From Sphingomonadales bacterium (lineage in GTDB: Bacteria > Pseudomonadota > Alphaproteobacteria > Sphingomonadales > Sphingomonadaceae), in contig JAGWUU010000053.1 of the NCBI GenBank assembly GCA_028868335.1, positions 1-13,595 of the forward strand: a stretch of DNA of 13,595 nt. Direction: 5' to 3'. Positions 1 through 6,327 of this stretch are shown here, one piece after another. The notes under the pieces were generated by a model that saw only the letters and a program-made list of their open reading frames with translations, made no database searches and had not been told where the DNA came from. Position 1 is the stretch's first letter, and every line of letters begins with the position of its first letter. The position numbers and the translations under genes are program-made.

Positions 1-1
1 T

Positions 2-322
2 TCCGGCATCCTTGCGACCGGTACGAAGGGCAGTGCCGTTCCCCATTTCAACTATGCGCCGGCGCCGGTGGAAATCATCGACCGGGTCAGGCGGATCGAA
101 GCGCTGTGCGAGATCCACGGCGTTGACCTGCGCGCCGCCGCGCTTCAGTTCCCTCTTGCGCATCAGGCCGTCGCCAGCGTTGTACCCGGCCTTGGACGAG
201 CCGCGCACCTCATGGACACGATGATCCTGATCAATACCGTGATCCCGTCGGCATTCTGGCAGGACCTCAAGCACCACGGTCTCATTCATGCCGATGCCCC
301 CGTGCCCGGTGGGAATTGCTGA
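2..322 (+). CDS. Aldo-keto reductase, L-fucose dehydrogenase type, C-terminal part (5' truncated by window edge)
   Basis: This is the last 106 codons of an aldo-keto reductase whose start lies left of the window; the frame is open from base 2 to TGA at 320-322. It reads SGILATGTKGS, then HFNYAPAP, then AAALQFPLAHQ and VPGLG. These are the C-terminal cofactor-side segments of the D-threo-aldose 1-dehydrogenase / L-fucose dehydrogenase group, which oxidises the C1 hydroxyl of L-fucose, L-galactose or D-arabinose to a lactone with NAD(P)+. It is a paralogue of the complete gene at 11785-12825: my hand alignment over 100 residues gives about 60 identities. The catalytic Asp-Tyr-Lys-His tetrad would lie outside the window. 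It precedes a mutarotase gene by 94 bp on the same strand with no obvious promoter between, so co-transcription is likely. The family is clear; the substrate is inferred. Confidence 0.88.
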   Translation, partial: SGILATGTKGSAVPHFNYAPAPVEIIDRVRRIEALCEIHGVDLRAAALQFPLAHQAVASVVPGLGRAAHLMDTMILINTVIPSAFWQDLKHHGLIHADAPVPGGNC

Positions 323-416
323 TGACTTCGCCAAAGCGCCTACCCGGTGCGCGAGAAAGAAATACCGGAGCCGACCCAATCCGTTTCCACGGACTATCCA
401 GCGAGGATCATGCGCG

Positions 417-848
417 ATGACTGCTGACGTACTTCCCGTTTACGGGCCGACCAACCCCGTCAAGGCCGAAGGCGGCGTCATCCGGTACGGTTCGGTGATC
501 GGTCTCGATCTCAAGAGGGAGCAAGTCTATCGCAAATTGCATGCCGATGTGTGGCCTGCGATCCTTGACCGCCTGCACCTCTCCTCGGTCCGCAATTACA
601 GCATCTTCGTGGCGCAGCTAGAAGGCCGCAAGTACCTCTTCAGCTACTTTGAGTACGTCGGTGATGATTTTGCCGCCGACATGCGCAAAATCGCCGAAGA
701 CCCGGCGACGCAAGAGTGGTGGACCCACACCGACCCCTGCCAGCAGCGCCTGCCTGGGACGGCCGACGGAGAGCAGTGGCTCAATCTGGAATCGGTCTTT
801 TTCTCAGCGCTTTCAGCGATAACCGATCCTTCGCCCGGCGCAGGCTGA
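417..848 (+). CDS. L-fucose/L-rhamnose mutarotase family protein (RhaM type), copy 1
   Basis: A 143-residue protein of the L-rhamnose mutarotase family (about 100-140 residues), which interconverts the alpha and beta anomers of 6-deoxy-hexoses in the cytoplasm. The family signature Y-x3-H-x2-VWP is present as Y38 and H42 (YRKLHADVWP); that His corresponds to the catalytic His known in RhaM. The conserved blocks RNYSIF (59-64), YLFSYFEYVGDDFAADM (73-89) and EWW (100-102) follow, with a C-terminal LPGT...EQWLNLESVF. The ATG at 417 is chosen because GAGGA lies at 403-407 with a 9-nt spacer; an upstream in-frame start at 288 overlaps the preceding gene and adds a low-complexity, non-homologous leader. 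It sits behind an aldo-keto reductase, so it probably feeds that enzyme the reactive anomer. It is about 66% identical to copy 2 at 4557-4982 by hand alignment. The exact sugar is not decided by sequence. Confidence 0.9.
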   Translation: MTADVLPVYGPTNPVKAEGGVIRYGSVIGLDLKREQVYRKLHADVWPAILDRLHLSSVRNYSIFVAQLEGRKYLFSYFEYVGDDFAADMRKIAEDPATQEWWTHTDPCQQRLPGTADGEQWLNLESVFFSALSAITDPSPGAG

Positions 849-877
849 TCCTGTGACATCGGCGGCGTTTACCGCAC

Positions 878-2641
878 TTACATGCCCAGGATCACGACCT
901 TTCCGGTCCGAGGTTCGACCGGCCAAAGCGGGTGCGACATGCCCGATGACAGGGCAATGCGCTGTCCCGCGCCCGCGTTGTAGGTGATGATCCCGCCCGC
1001 AAGTGCGCCGTCGAAATGGTGCGACCACAGCTTTGCGCCGTCACTGGCATTGAGTACATAGAAGTTGCCGCCGATGTCGCCAAACATCACCACCCCGCCT
1101 GCCGTGGGCGTGACGCCGCCAAGCACCGGGAAATTGGTCCGGGCGCGCCAGGCCCATTGGCCGGTATCGGCATCGGTGGCATAAAGCCAGCCAGCCCATT
1201 TCGATTTGTCATCGAACTTTCCGGCGGAATCGAGCGGATTGAACGTCGCGACGCCGATCCAGCTAGACCCGTTCGCCGCGCGTGCGGCCTTGGAATCGGT
1301 CTGGATCGAAACGGTCACGCAGCGTTCGACCGTGCCAGTGAACAAGAGGTTGTACTGCGCGTCGAAGGCGGTCCCGTTCCATTCGCCGCCGCCAACCGAT
1401 CCCGGGCAGAAATGCACCGGCTTGCCTGCTTCAAACGGCGCGTCGGCATTCTCAACCCGGGTCACGGGGTTGCGGTAGAGCTGCTGGTCGGTTCCGCGAT
1501 CGTAGGCGTAAAGGTGCCCGTCCTTGGGACTCATCGAGAACTGCTTGCGCCCGGCGCGCGTGGTATAGACGACCGGCGTGTTCGAAATATCCCAATCGTG
1601 CCAGTCATCCTTCATGACCTGGAAGCTCTTGAGGTAGTTTCCGGTCCGGGCGTCGACCACAAGCACATGATTGGCAAACTGGTTCGATCCCGGCCGCAGG
1701 TCCTTGATGTAATCGGGCGCGGCATTGCCCACCGGAATGTAGAGGTAACCTGCTTCGGGATCGATCGTGTAGCTGGTCCAGGTGCCGCCACCGCTGACGG
1801 GAATGTCCGGCTGGTTGCTCCAGGTCTTGAGCATGGCCTCTTGTGGCATTTTCCCGGCTGGACCGTGCATTTCATCGCCCTGGACCGTCGGCACGGTAGA
1901 GATTTGCCAGTTCACCTTGCCGGTCTTTGCATCAAGCGCCAGGACGCGGCCGCGCACGTTGCGGACATCGCCGCCCGCCGTTCCGATAAAGATGGTTCCG
2001 TTCCACGCAATCGGCGCCGAGGTCATACCCATGCCCGGCATTGACCTTTGGCCGATAAAGGTTTCCCAGATCTGTTGCCCGGTCCTGGCGTCGTACGCGC
2101 GGACATACATGTCGTTGAAACCGCGATAGACCTTGCCGTTGGCGAACACTGCGCCGCGATTGACCGGGACCGACCAGAAACCGCTCTTCCTGTGGACCCG
2201 CCAGTTCTCCTTGCAGGTGTTGGGATCGATCGAGAAGATATCTTCCGCCGTCGTCCCGACCAGCCCGCCATGGGCCATGATCAGGCCGGTTTCGTTGCCT
2301 TCGAGCCGGTTGGTGTCATAAGTGCACAGCACCTTGAGGTTGGCTGCGGTTTGGGGATTGAGATCGGTCAACGGAGAAAACCGGTCGGAGGTGACGGTGC
2401 GATTGTAACTTGACCATTCGCCGGCATCGGCTGCCGGGGAAACGGCCGACGTGGCTGTCTTGGTAGCTGCCTGGCGAAGTTCGACCGTCAGCTCGCCCTT
2501 CGGGGCGCCGCGGCCCAGGAACAGGTTGAGGGCGGATGCGCCGACAAACTCCGGGTTGGATCCAATGGCGTAGCTGGCGATGATCCCAAGGACCCCCAGT
2601 CCGGACGCACCCAACAGAACGACCTTGGTGTTGCTGGTCAT
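878..2641 (-). CDS. PQQ-type quinoprotein dehydrogenase, no haem domain
   Basis: A 587-residue beta-propeller protein of the PQQ-dependent alcohol/sugar dehydrogenase family, expected in the periplasm. Residues 6-27 are a hydrophobic segment without a clear cleavage site, so a membrane anchor or uncleaved signal is likely. Propeller (W-motif) repeats recur, for example VRAYDARTGQQIW (180-192), VLALDAKTGKVNW (233-245), LYATDADTGQWAW (486-498) and YVLNASDGAKLW (528-539). Family landmarks are GGGTWTSYTIDP (284-295), VGNAAPDY (304-311), the acidic DWHDWD (346-351) that aligns with the catalytic Asp region, SPKDGHLYAYDR (371-382) and HFCPG...GGEWN (410-422). No CxxCH haem-c motif is present, so electrons would leave through a separate cytochrome or quinone. 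I see no adjacent Cys-Cys pair. The start is firm: GGAGGA at 2647-2652, 5-nt spacer. It converges on mutarotase copy 1 with a 29-bp gap. Substrate unknown; a link to the sugar pathway is only positional. Confidence 0.85.
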   Translation of the reverse strand: MTSNTKVVLLGASGLGVLGIIASYAIGSNPEFVGASALNLFLGRGAPKGELTVELRQAATKTATSAVSPAADAGEWSSYNRTVTSDRFSPLTDLNPQTAANLKVLCTYDTNRLEGNETGLIMAHGGLVGTTAEDIFSIDPNTCKENWRVHRKSGFWSVPVNRGAVFANGKVYRGFNDMYVRAYDARTGQQIWETFIGQRSMPGMGMTSAPIAWNGTIFIGTAGGDVRNVRGRVLALDAKTGKVNWQISTVPTVQGDEMHGPAGKMPQEAMLKTWSNQPDIPVSGGGTWTSYTIDPEAGYLYIPVGNAAPDYIKDLRPGSNQFANHVLVVDARTGNYLKSFQVMKDDWHDWDISNTPVVYTTRAGRKQFSMSPKDGHLYAYDRGTDQQLYRNPVTRVENADAPFEAGKPVHFCPGSVGGGEWNGTAFDAQYNLLFTGTVERCVTVSIQTDSKAARAANGSSWIGVATFNPLDSAGKFDDKSKWAGWLYATDADTGQWAWRARTNFPVLGGVTPTAGGVVMFGDIGGNFYVLNASDGAKLWSHHFDGALAGGIITYNAGAGQRIALSSGMSHPLWPVEPRTGKVVILGM

Positions 2642-2735
2642 CGCGCTCCTCCTTCAGGCAGACTTCCGGCCAATCCCGGACGCAATTCTGCTCGCGGGCG
2701 TTGCCGCCACGTTACTGCAAACTATGGTGGGCGTT

Positions 2736-2761
2736 GGGTCCTGGCGGTCAGGCCAGGACCC
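2736..2761 (-). terminator. Strong hairpin just after the HdeD-like gene
   Basis: A perfect 10-bp inverted repeat, GGGTCCTGGC (2736-2745) and GCCAGGACCC (2752-2761), encloses a 6-nt loop. It begins 8 nt beyond the HdeD stop codon in the direction of transcription. There is no T-run after the stem on the minus strand, so it may attenuate or stabilise a 3' end rather than act as a classic intrinsic terminator. It separates the HdeD-like gene from the PQQ gene downstream. Confidence 0.55.
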
Positions 2762-2768
2762 GGCGCGA

Positions 2769-3320
2769 TCAGGCCTTGGACAGTCCGCGAAGCCGCGTTG
2801 ACAGGGCAACGAGCAGTCCGCCGCGGAAGACGAAAACCATGCCGACCAGAGCGGCAAGCGCGACCAGCGCGGCATCGCCCGGCATGATGAAGGTTGCCCA
2901 GAACCCGAGCAGCAGATCGACAATGCCAAGCAGGATCAGCCACACCTTTTCATTATCGGTGCGAAAGCCCGCGACCAGTTCGTAGCCACCGCTGATCAGG
3001 AACATGACCCCGATAGCCCACACGATACTGACCGCGCCGCTGAAAGGATTGGCTATGCAGATGAAGGCAGCCAGAAGGGCCAGCAGTCCGAATAGCACGT
3101 CAACCAGCTTGTTTTGCCAGGCGCCATCCTTGAACGCTGCGATCAACGAACCGATTCCACCGAACAGGAATGACACGCCCAGGATGGTCCCCATCGCCAG
3201 TCCGGTCACCAGTGGATGAAACATCGCGAAGAATCCGACTACGATGAGGAGGATTCCATAGACAAGCATCCAGCCCCAACTGCGTCCGGCAGCCCCTCCG
3301 ATCGATTGATTGGCGTTCAT
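2769..3320 (-). CDS. HdeD family (DUF308) six-helix membrane protein
   Basis: A 183-residue integral membrane protein. About six hydrophobic segments are visible (roughly 14-33, 38-62, 70-90, 95-118, 126-146 and 150-172), with short polar links such as KDGAWQNK (64-71) and RTDNEKV (120-126). The HdeD-like pattern is seen in the GWMLVYGILLIVVGFFAMFHP start and the repeated hydrophobic pairs with NP and GG...L turns. HdeD proteins are inner-membrane proteins tied to acid or general stress tolerance in enterobacteria; in other groups the role is unknown. The ATG at 3320 is preferred to the upstream start at 3392 because GGAGGGGG lies at 3323-3330, 2-9 nt upstream, and the upstream leader is not family-like. 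It precedes the PQQ gene on the same strand with a 127-bp gap containing a hairpin. No link to sugar catabolism can be seen. Confidence 0.85.
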   Translation of the reverse strand: MNANQSIGGAAGRSWGWMLVYGILLIVVGFFAMFHPLVTGLAMGTILGVSFLFGGIGSLIAAFKDGAWQNKLVDVLFGLLALLAAFICIANPFSGAVSIVWAIGVMFLISGGYELVAGFRTDNEKVWLILLGIVDLLLGFWATFIMPGDAALVALAALVGMVFVFRGGLLVALSTRLRGLSKA

Positions 3321-3880
3321 TTCCCCCTCCTTATGCAAGCGAAAAAATCTCTGGCAGCGCGTTGCTGTCGACTCGGGCAAGTCAAAGCGCAAAAAGGGCT
3401 TTCAGGCGTAAGAACGTCTCTGAAAATCCATTTACGTCAAGCAGATTCTTGAAACGTCGGGCGAAAGCGGCCTGTTTGCGCGGCGACAGTCACGTTAAGA
3501 ACGCAAGTTCTGGCGAGCGCTTCTTTGTGGATGCGCCATCGGATACCCGCGGACTACTGCGCGTCGGGGCGTGAAACCGGGGCTGAGATAATTGCCGTCT
3601 CATTTCACTACGGCACGTCTGACTCGCCTTTTGCCGTCGAAGGGGTCAGCCGGGATCATGGGGAGCGTCCCGCCGACGATGCTTCAGCCGATAATCCGAT
3701 TGACAAATGTAGTGACGTATATTCATATGTAAAAATATATACCGTATATGATTTATCCACGATCCCGCTTTGGTGTTCGGCGGGAGAGAGGCATGGAATG
3801 CGAGCGTGGCAAGCAGCGGCCTACGCGAGACTCCAGCGCCAAAGTCCAGTGCACCACGGGCCCGTAATTAGGATTTAACC
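3321..3880. other. 560-bp intergenic region between divergent transcription units
   Basis: This stretch separates the minus-strand HdeD-like gene from the plus-strand aldolase operon. An open frame at 3525-3878 runs through the promoter region and has no recognisable protein character, so I do not call it. It holds an AT-rich promoter/operator (3700-3750) and overlapping inverted repeats at 3571-3614: GTGAAA (3571-3576) with TTTCAC (3603-3608), TGAGA (3584-3588) with TCTCA (3598-3602), and the competing pair GCCGT (3594-3598) with ACGGC (3610-3614). A smaller hairpin, AGAAC-gcaa-GTTCT, lies near 3497-3510. I found no convincing HdeD promoter. Confidence 0.5.
3700..3750 (+). promoter_or_regulatory. 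Putative promoter and operator A, upstream of the aldolase-mutarotase operon
   Basis: An island of A and T in GC-rich DNA. It contains TTGACA (3700-3705), then CATATGTAAAAAT (3724-3736), then GTATATG (3744-3750). CATATGTAAAAAT fits the 13-mer YATATRYAAAAAT that also occurs before the permease gene and before the main operon. One promoter reading is TTCATA (3722-3727), 17-nt spacer, TATATG (3745-3750), in which the shared motif fills the spacer; TTGACA with a weak -10 near 3723 is the alternative. The GTG start of the aldolase gene lies about 130 nt downstream. Repression by the IclR protein at the right edge is an inference. Confidence 0.5.
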
Positions 3881-4552
3881 GTGAACGACTCTGATTTGTT
3901 CCATACCATCAAGACCCGCCTGTTCACCGCAGTAGTCGGTGATGTTCTCGACGTTCTGGGTTACAGGCACCAGTTCCTGCCGCAGGAAATCAAGCCGCTG
4001 GTTCCTGGAACCGCAATGGTCGGACGCGCGATGACCGTGCTTGAGGCGTCATACCCGGAAGGAGGGCGCAACGGACCGCTCTCCGATCAGGCATTCGGGC
4101 TCATGTTCCAGGCGCTCGACGATCTGCAAGAAGGCGAAATCTACATTGCCGCGGGCAACGCGCTCGATTTCGCGACCTGGGGCGGATTGATGTCGACGCG
4201 GGCGACGCATCTGAAGGCGGCTGGGGCAGTGGTGAACGGATTCCATCGCGACAGCGCCGAAATCCGCAACCTTGGTTTTCCGACCTTTTCCCGGGGCAGT
4301 TACGCCCAGGACCAGGGGCCGCGCGGAAAGGTGCTTGATTGGCGGCTTCCTGTGGAAATTGGCGGGGTCGCCATTACAGACGGCGACCTGATATTCGGCG
4401 ACGATGAAGGCGTGCTGGTTATCCCAAGAGCGGTGGAAGCCGAAGCGATTGAGCGGGCGCTTGCCAAGGCTGACACCGAAAATAAGGTCGCAACTGCGAT
4501 CAAGGATGGCATGTCAACGGTCGATGCATTCGCCACATTTGGAGTGATGTAA
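3881..4552 (+). CDS. RraA/HMG-aldolase family protein with complete catalytic motif
   Basis: A 223-residue member of the RraA-like family, which includes class II pyruvate aldolases (4-hydroxy-4-methyl-2-oxoglutarate/CHA aldolase) and oxaloacetate decarboxylases. The aldolase signature G-X20-R-D-X2-E/D is intact as G102, R123, D124 and E127, inside GGLMSTRATHL...VVNGFHRDSAE. This separates it from RNase E inhibitor RraA proteins, which can lack it. IFGDDEGVLVIP (171-182) is the usual C-terminal family block. The GTG start has AGGA at 3870-3873 and a 7-nt spacer. It is first in a three-gene operon, 4 nt before mutarotase copy 2 and followed by a hydroxyacid dehydrogenase. In this setting it may cleave a 2-keto-3-deoxy sugar acid to pyruvate plus an aldehyde, but the other operon already completes a non-aldolytic route, so the true substrate is open. 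Confidence 0.85.
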   Translation: MNDSDLFHTIKTRLFTAVVGDVLDVLGYRHQFLPQEIKPLVPGTAMVGRAMTVLEASYPEGGRNGPLSDQAFGLMFQALDDLQEGEIYIAAGNALDFATWGGLMSTRATHLKAAGAVVNGFHRDSAEIRNLGFPTFSRGSYAQDQGPRGKVLDWRLPVEIGGVAITDGDLIFGDDEGVLVIPRAVEAEAIERALAKADTENKVATAIKDGMSTVDAFATFGVM

Positions 4553-4556
4553 GGGT

Positions 4557-4982
4557 ATGGCGAACGAAGTCTCTACCGATAACCCTGTCGAAGCTGTCTT
4601 CGGACCGACCAACCAGCAGGAGCAGACCGGGGGTCCTCGACGGTTCGGCTCGGTGATCGTCCTGCGCCCGGAGCTTGAGCAGCGCTACCGTGAGCTTCAT
4701 GCGGCCGTATGGCCGGGGGTGCTCGCTCGCCTGCATCGGTCGAACGTCCGGAATTATTCCATCTACGTGGCCGGGCTTGCGGGCGCGCGTTACCTTTTCA
4801 GCTACTTCGAGTATGTCGGCGATGACTTCGCTGCCGATATGACAGCCGTTGCAATGGACGAAACTACTCGGGAATGGTGGCTTGAAACCGACCCATGCCA
4901 GGAACGCTTGCCGGGCACGCCAGAGGGCGAGCAGTGGCTGGCGCTTGAACAGGTATTTCACGCCGATCTCGCCTCGGGGTAA
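4557..4982 (+). CDS. L-fucose/L-rhamnose mutarotase family protein (RhaM type), copy 2
   Basis: A 141-residue paralogue of the mutarotase at 417-848. The signature Tyr and His are Y44 and H48 (YRELHAAVWP). The blocks RNYSIYVAGL (65-74), YLFSYFEYVGDDFAADM (79-95) and TDPCQERLPGT (111-121) are shared with copy 1; by hand alignment about 79 of 120 residues are identical. The N-terminal 15 residues and the 97-106 loop differ most. The ATG lies 4 nt after the aldolase stop, with GGAG at 4541-4544 inside the end of that gene, so translation is probably coupled. Anomer interconversion of a 6-deoxy-L-hexose is the family role. Retention of two copies in separate operons suggests either two sugars or two expression programmes. 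Confidence 0.9.
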   Translation: MANEVSTDNPVEAVFGPTNQQEQTGGPRRFGSVIVLRPELEQRYRELHAAVWPGVLARLHRSNVRNYSIYVAGLAGARYLFSYFEYVGDDFAADMTAVAMDETTREWWLETDPCQERLPGTPEGEQWLALEQVFHADLASG

Positions 4983-4997
4983 GTCATAGGGTGAACG

Positions 4998-5966
4998 ATG
5001 CGTGATGTGCGACTGCTGGTAACGCGCAGACTGCCGCAGGCAGTGGAGCGGCGGCTGGCTCAGACCTGTGCTGCTACCTTCAACACATCGGACCAGCCGA
5101 TGTCGCGCGAGGCGCTGGAGCAAGCGCTGACGGAATACGACATCGTCCTGCCGACAATCACCGACCGGTTCGATGCAGAACTGTTCGGTTCGGTTCCCGT
5201 CCGAACGCGGCTGATCGCAAACTTCGGGGCCGGAACCGAACATATTGATCTTGGCGCGGCGCGGACTGCGGGCATCGCCGTGACGAACACGCCCGATGCG
5301 CTAACCGAGGCAACCGCCGAACTTGCCGTGACATTGATGCTGATGACCGCTCGCCGTGCGGGCGAGGGCGAACGGGAACTGCGCGCCGGGCGCTGGCCCG
5401 GTTGGCATCCGACCCACCTGTTGGGAAGGTCGTTGTGGGGATCGACCCTGGGCCTTGTGGGTTTCGGACGAATTGCGCAGGCCACGGCACGCCGCGCCGC
5501 CGCGCTCGGGATGCGGATCGCATACCACAGCCGGACCCGGGCCGCTGCGGAGGTCGAAGCCGCATTCGCCGCGACCTATTGTGCCGATCTCGACGCACTC
5601 GCAGCCCAGTCGGACATCGTCTCGCTTCACGTACCGGGAGGCGATGCGACCCGTCATCTCGTCAACGCCCGGTTCCTTGGCGCGATGAAGCGCGACGCAA
5701 TTCTGGTGAACACGGCGCGCGGATCGATAGTCGACGAAGCAGCATTGGCTGACGCGCTGGGGCAGGGTCGCCTTGCCGCGGCCGGGCTCGATGTGTTCGA
5801 GCGCGAGCCGCAGGTCGATACCCGGCTGCTGACCCTCGAAAACGTCGTGTTGCTGCCGCATCTTGGAAGCGCGACAATTGAAACGCGCACCGCAATGGGG
5901 ATGCAGGCCGCCGACAATATCGACGCGTTCCTTGCTGGGTCAGCCCTGCCGAACAGGGTGGTCTGA
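4998..5966 (+). CDS. D-isomer-specific 2-hydroxyacid dehydrogenase (glyoxylate/hydroxypyruvate reductase type)
   Basis: A 322-residue NAD(P)-dependent dehydrogenase, about the usual length for the family. The nucleotide-binding motif GxGxxA is G155-F-G157-R-I-A160 in LGLVGFGRIAQATARRA. The catalytic triad is R241 (NTARGSIVDE), E270 (DVFEREP) and H288 (LLPHLGSAT). The substrate loop NFGAGTEHID (75-84) is also conserved. The start at 4998 is 15 nt beyond the mutarotase stop, with an AGGGTGA ribosome-site-like sequence just upstream. As last gene of the aldolase operon it could reduce a 2-keto acid or aldehyde acid released by the aldolase, or balance pyruvate/lactate. The family makes or uses D-hydroxyacids, whereas oxidative fucose breakdown yields L-lactate, so a role in the main route is not obvious. 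Confidence 0.88.
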   Translation: MRDVRLLVTRRLPQAVERRLAQTCAATFNTSDQPMSREALEQALTEYDIVLPTITDRFDAELFGSVPVRTRLIANFGAGTEHIDLGAARTAGIAVTNTPDALTEATAELAVTLMLMTARRAGEGERELRAGRWPGWHPTHLLGRSLWGSTLGLVGFGRIAQATARRAAALGMRIAYHSRTRAAAEVEAAFAATYCADLDALAAQSDIVSLHVPGGDATRHLVNARFLGAMKRDAILVNTARGSIVDEAALADALGQGRLAAAGLDVFEREPQVDTRLLTLENVVLLPHLGSATIETRTAMGMQAADNIDAFLAGSALPNRVV

Positions 5967-5980
5967 TCAGTCGGTCAGAC
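5961..5980. terminator. Short hairpin over two convergent stop codons
   Basis: GTCTGA (5961-5966) and TCAGAC (5975-5980) form a perfect 6-bp inverted repeat with an 8-nt loop. The left arm carries the Val-stop of the hydroxyacid dehydrogenase; read on the other strand, the right arm carries the Val-stop of the enolase-superfamily relic. No T-run follows, so any terminator activity would be weak. Confidence 0.35.
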
Positions 5981-6126
5981 GATCTTGACCGTGCACCGGT
6001 CGATGTCGCCCCAACCGAGTTCCATGCCCAAGCCTGGTCCTTGAGAAAGCGTTGCCGTGCCAGCGGCTTGCCCGTCAGAGCCTTATCAGTTTCGAGCCTC
6101 ACGACCGGGAACCGAAACGTGCCGAA
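5975..6126 (-). pseudogene. C-terminal relic of an enolase-superfamily (mandelate racemase/muconate lactonizing type) enzyme
   Basis: On the minus strand, the frame ending at TGA (5977-5975) reads DGQAAGTATLSQGPGLGMEL and then GWGDIDRCTVKIV. The GPGLG-[MV]-E stretch followed by an acidic/aromatic turn about 15 residues before the stop is the typical C-terminus of mandelate racemase/muconate lactonizing family dehydratases. Going upstream, this frame meets TAA and TGA at 6083-6088, while the next frame reads GTFRFPVVRLETDKAL, the kind of segment that normally precedes it. One frameshift would join the two. No start codon, barrel or catalytic Lys/His region is present; only about 50 codons survive, between the hydroxyacid dehydrogenase and the permease promoter. 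The parent could have been an L-fuconate dehydratase, which in Xanthomonas belongs to this superfamily. This is recognition from a short motif and needs a profile search. Confidence 0.45.
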
Positions 6127-6232
6127 ATCGCCGGTTCCGTGGGCCGATCTGCTGCAAATATCCGGCTTGTTCTCGCAGCAACGGCTCTCGGCGCTGGATA
6201 GGCGCGTCGCGTGCAACGGCTCTGATTTCGAG

Positions 6233-6263
6233 TTGTATATATAAAAATATGCTGTACATACAA
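6233..6263 (+). promoter_or_regulatory. Putative promoter and operator B, upstream of the permease
   Basis: An AT-rich dyad: TTGTATATA (6233-6241) and TACATACAA (6255-6263) are inverted copies with one mismatch in nine. Between and across them runs TATATATAAAAAT (6236-6248), the permease copy of the shared 13-mer YATATRYAAAAAT. TTGTAT (6233-6238) and TACATA (6255-6260) with a 16-nt spacer could be the -35 and -10, so a bound repressor would cover the promoter. The permease ATG is 65 nt downstream. Confidence 0.5.
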
Positions 6264-6327
6264 AATCACAAGCAAAAATGGGATCGGGCCGAACCTGCGG
6301 CTCACGCACATCCTAAGGGGGCAAGTG

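Noticed and set aside
288..416. Longer start (288) for mutarotase copy 1
   Set aside because: It overlaps the upstream reductase gene and adds residues absent from the paralogue; the ATG at 417 has a well-placed GAGGA.
1016..2044. 342-codon open frame on the plus strand opposite the PQQ dehydrogenase
   Set aside because: It is antisense to a clearly conserved protein and has Arg/Gly/His-rich shadow composition typical of GC-rich reverse frames.
3321..3392. Longer start (3392) for the HdeD-like protein
   Set aside because: The internal ATG at 3320 has a strong GGAGGGG site; the extra 24 residues are polar and include the untranslated leader.
3567..3590. CGGGGCGTGAAACCGGGGCTGAGA-like segment recalling the 5' half of a TPP riboswitch
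   Set aside because: The invariant 3' half is absent, the GGGGTGC block is altered, and no thiamine gene follows.
3525..3878. 117-codon open frame in the long intergenic region
   Set aside because: It runs through the AT-rich promoter, has no recognisable domain, an odd composition and no ribosome site; it is more simply an accidental frame before the aldolase gene.
4500..5243. 247-codon minus-strand frame across the aldolase, mutarotase and dehydrogenase genes
   Set aside because: It overlaps three well-supported genes on the other strand and shows no family motif.
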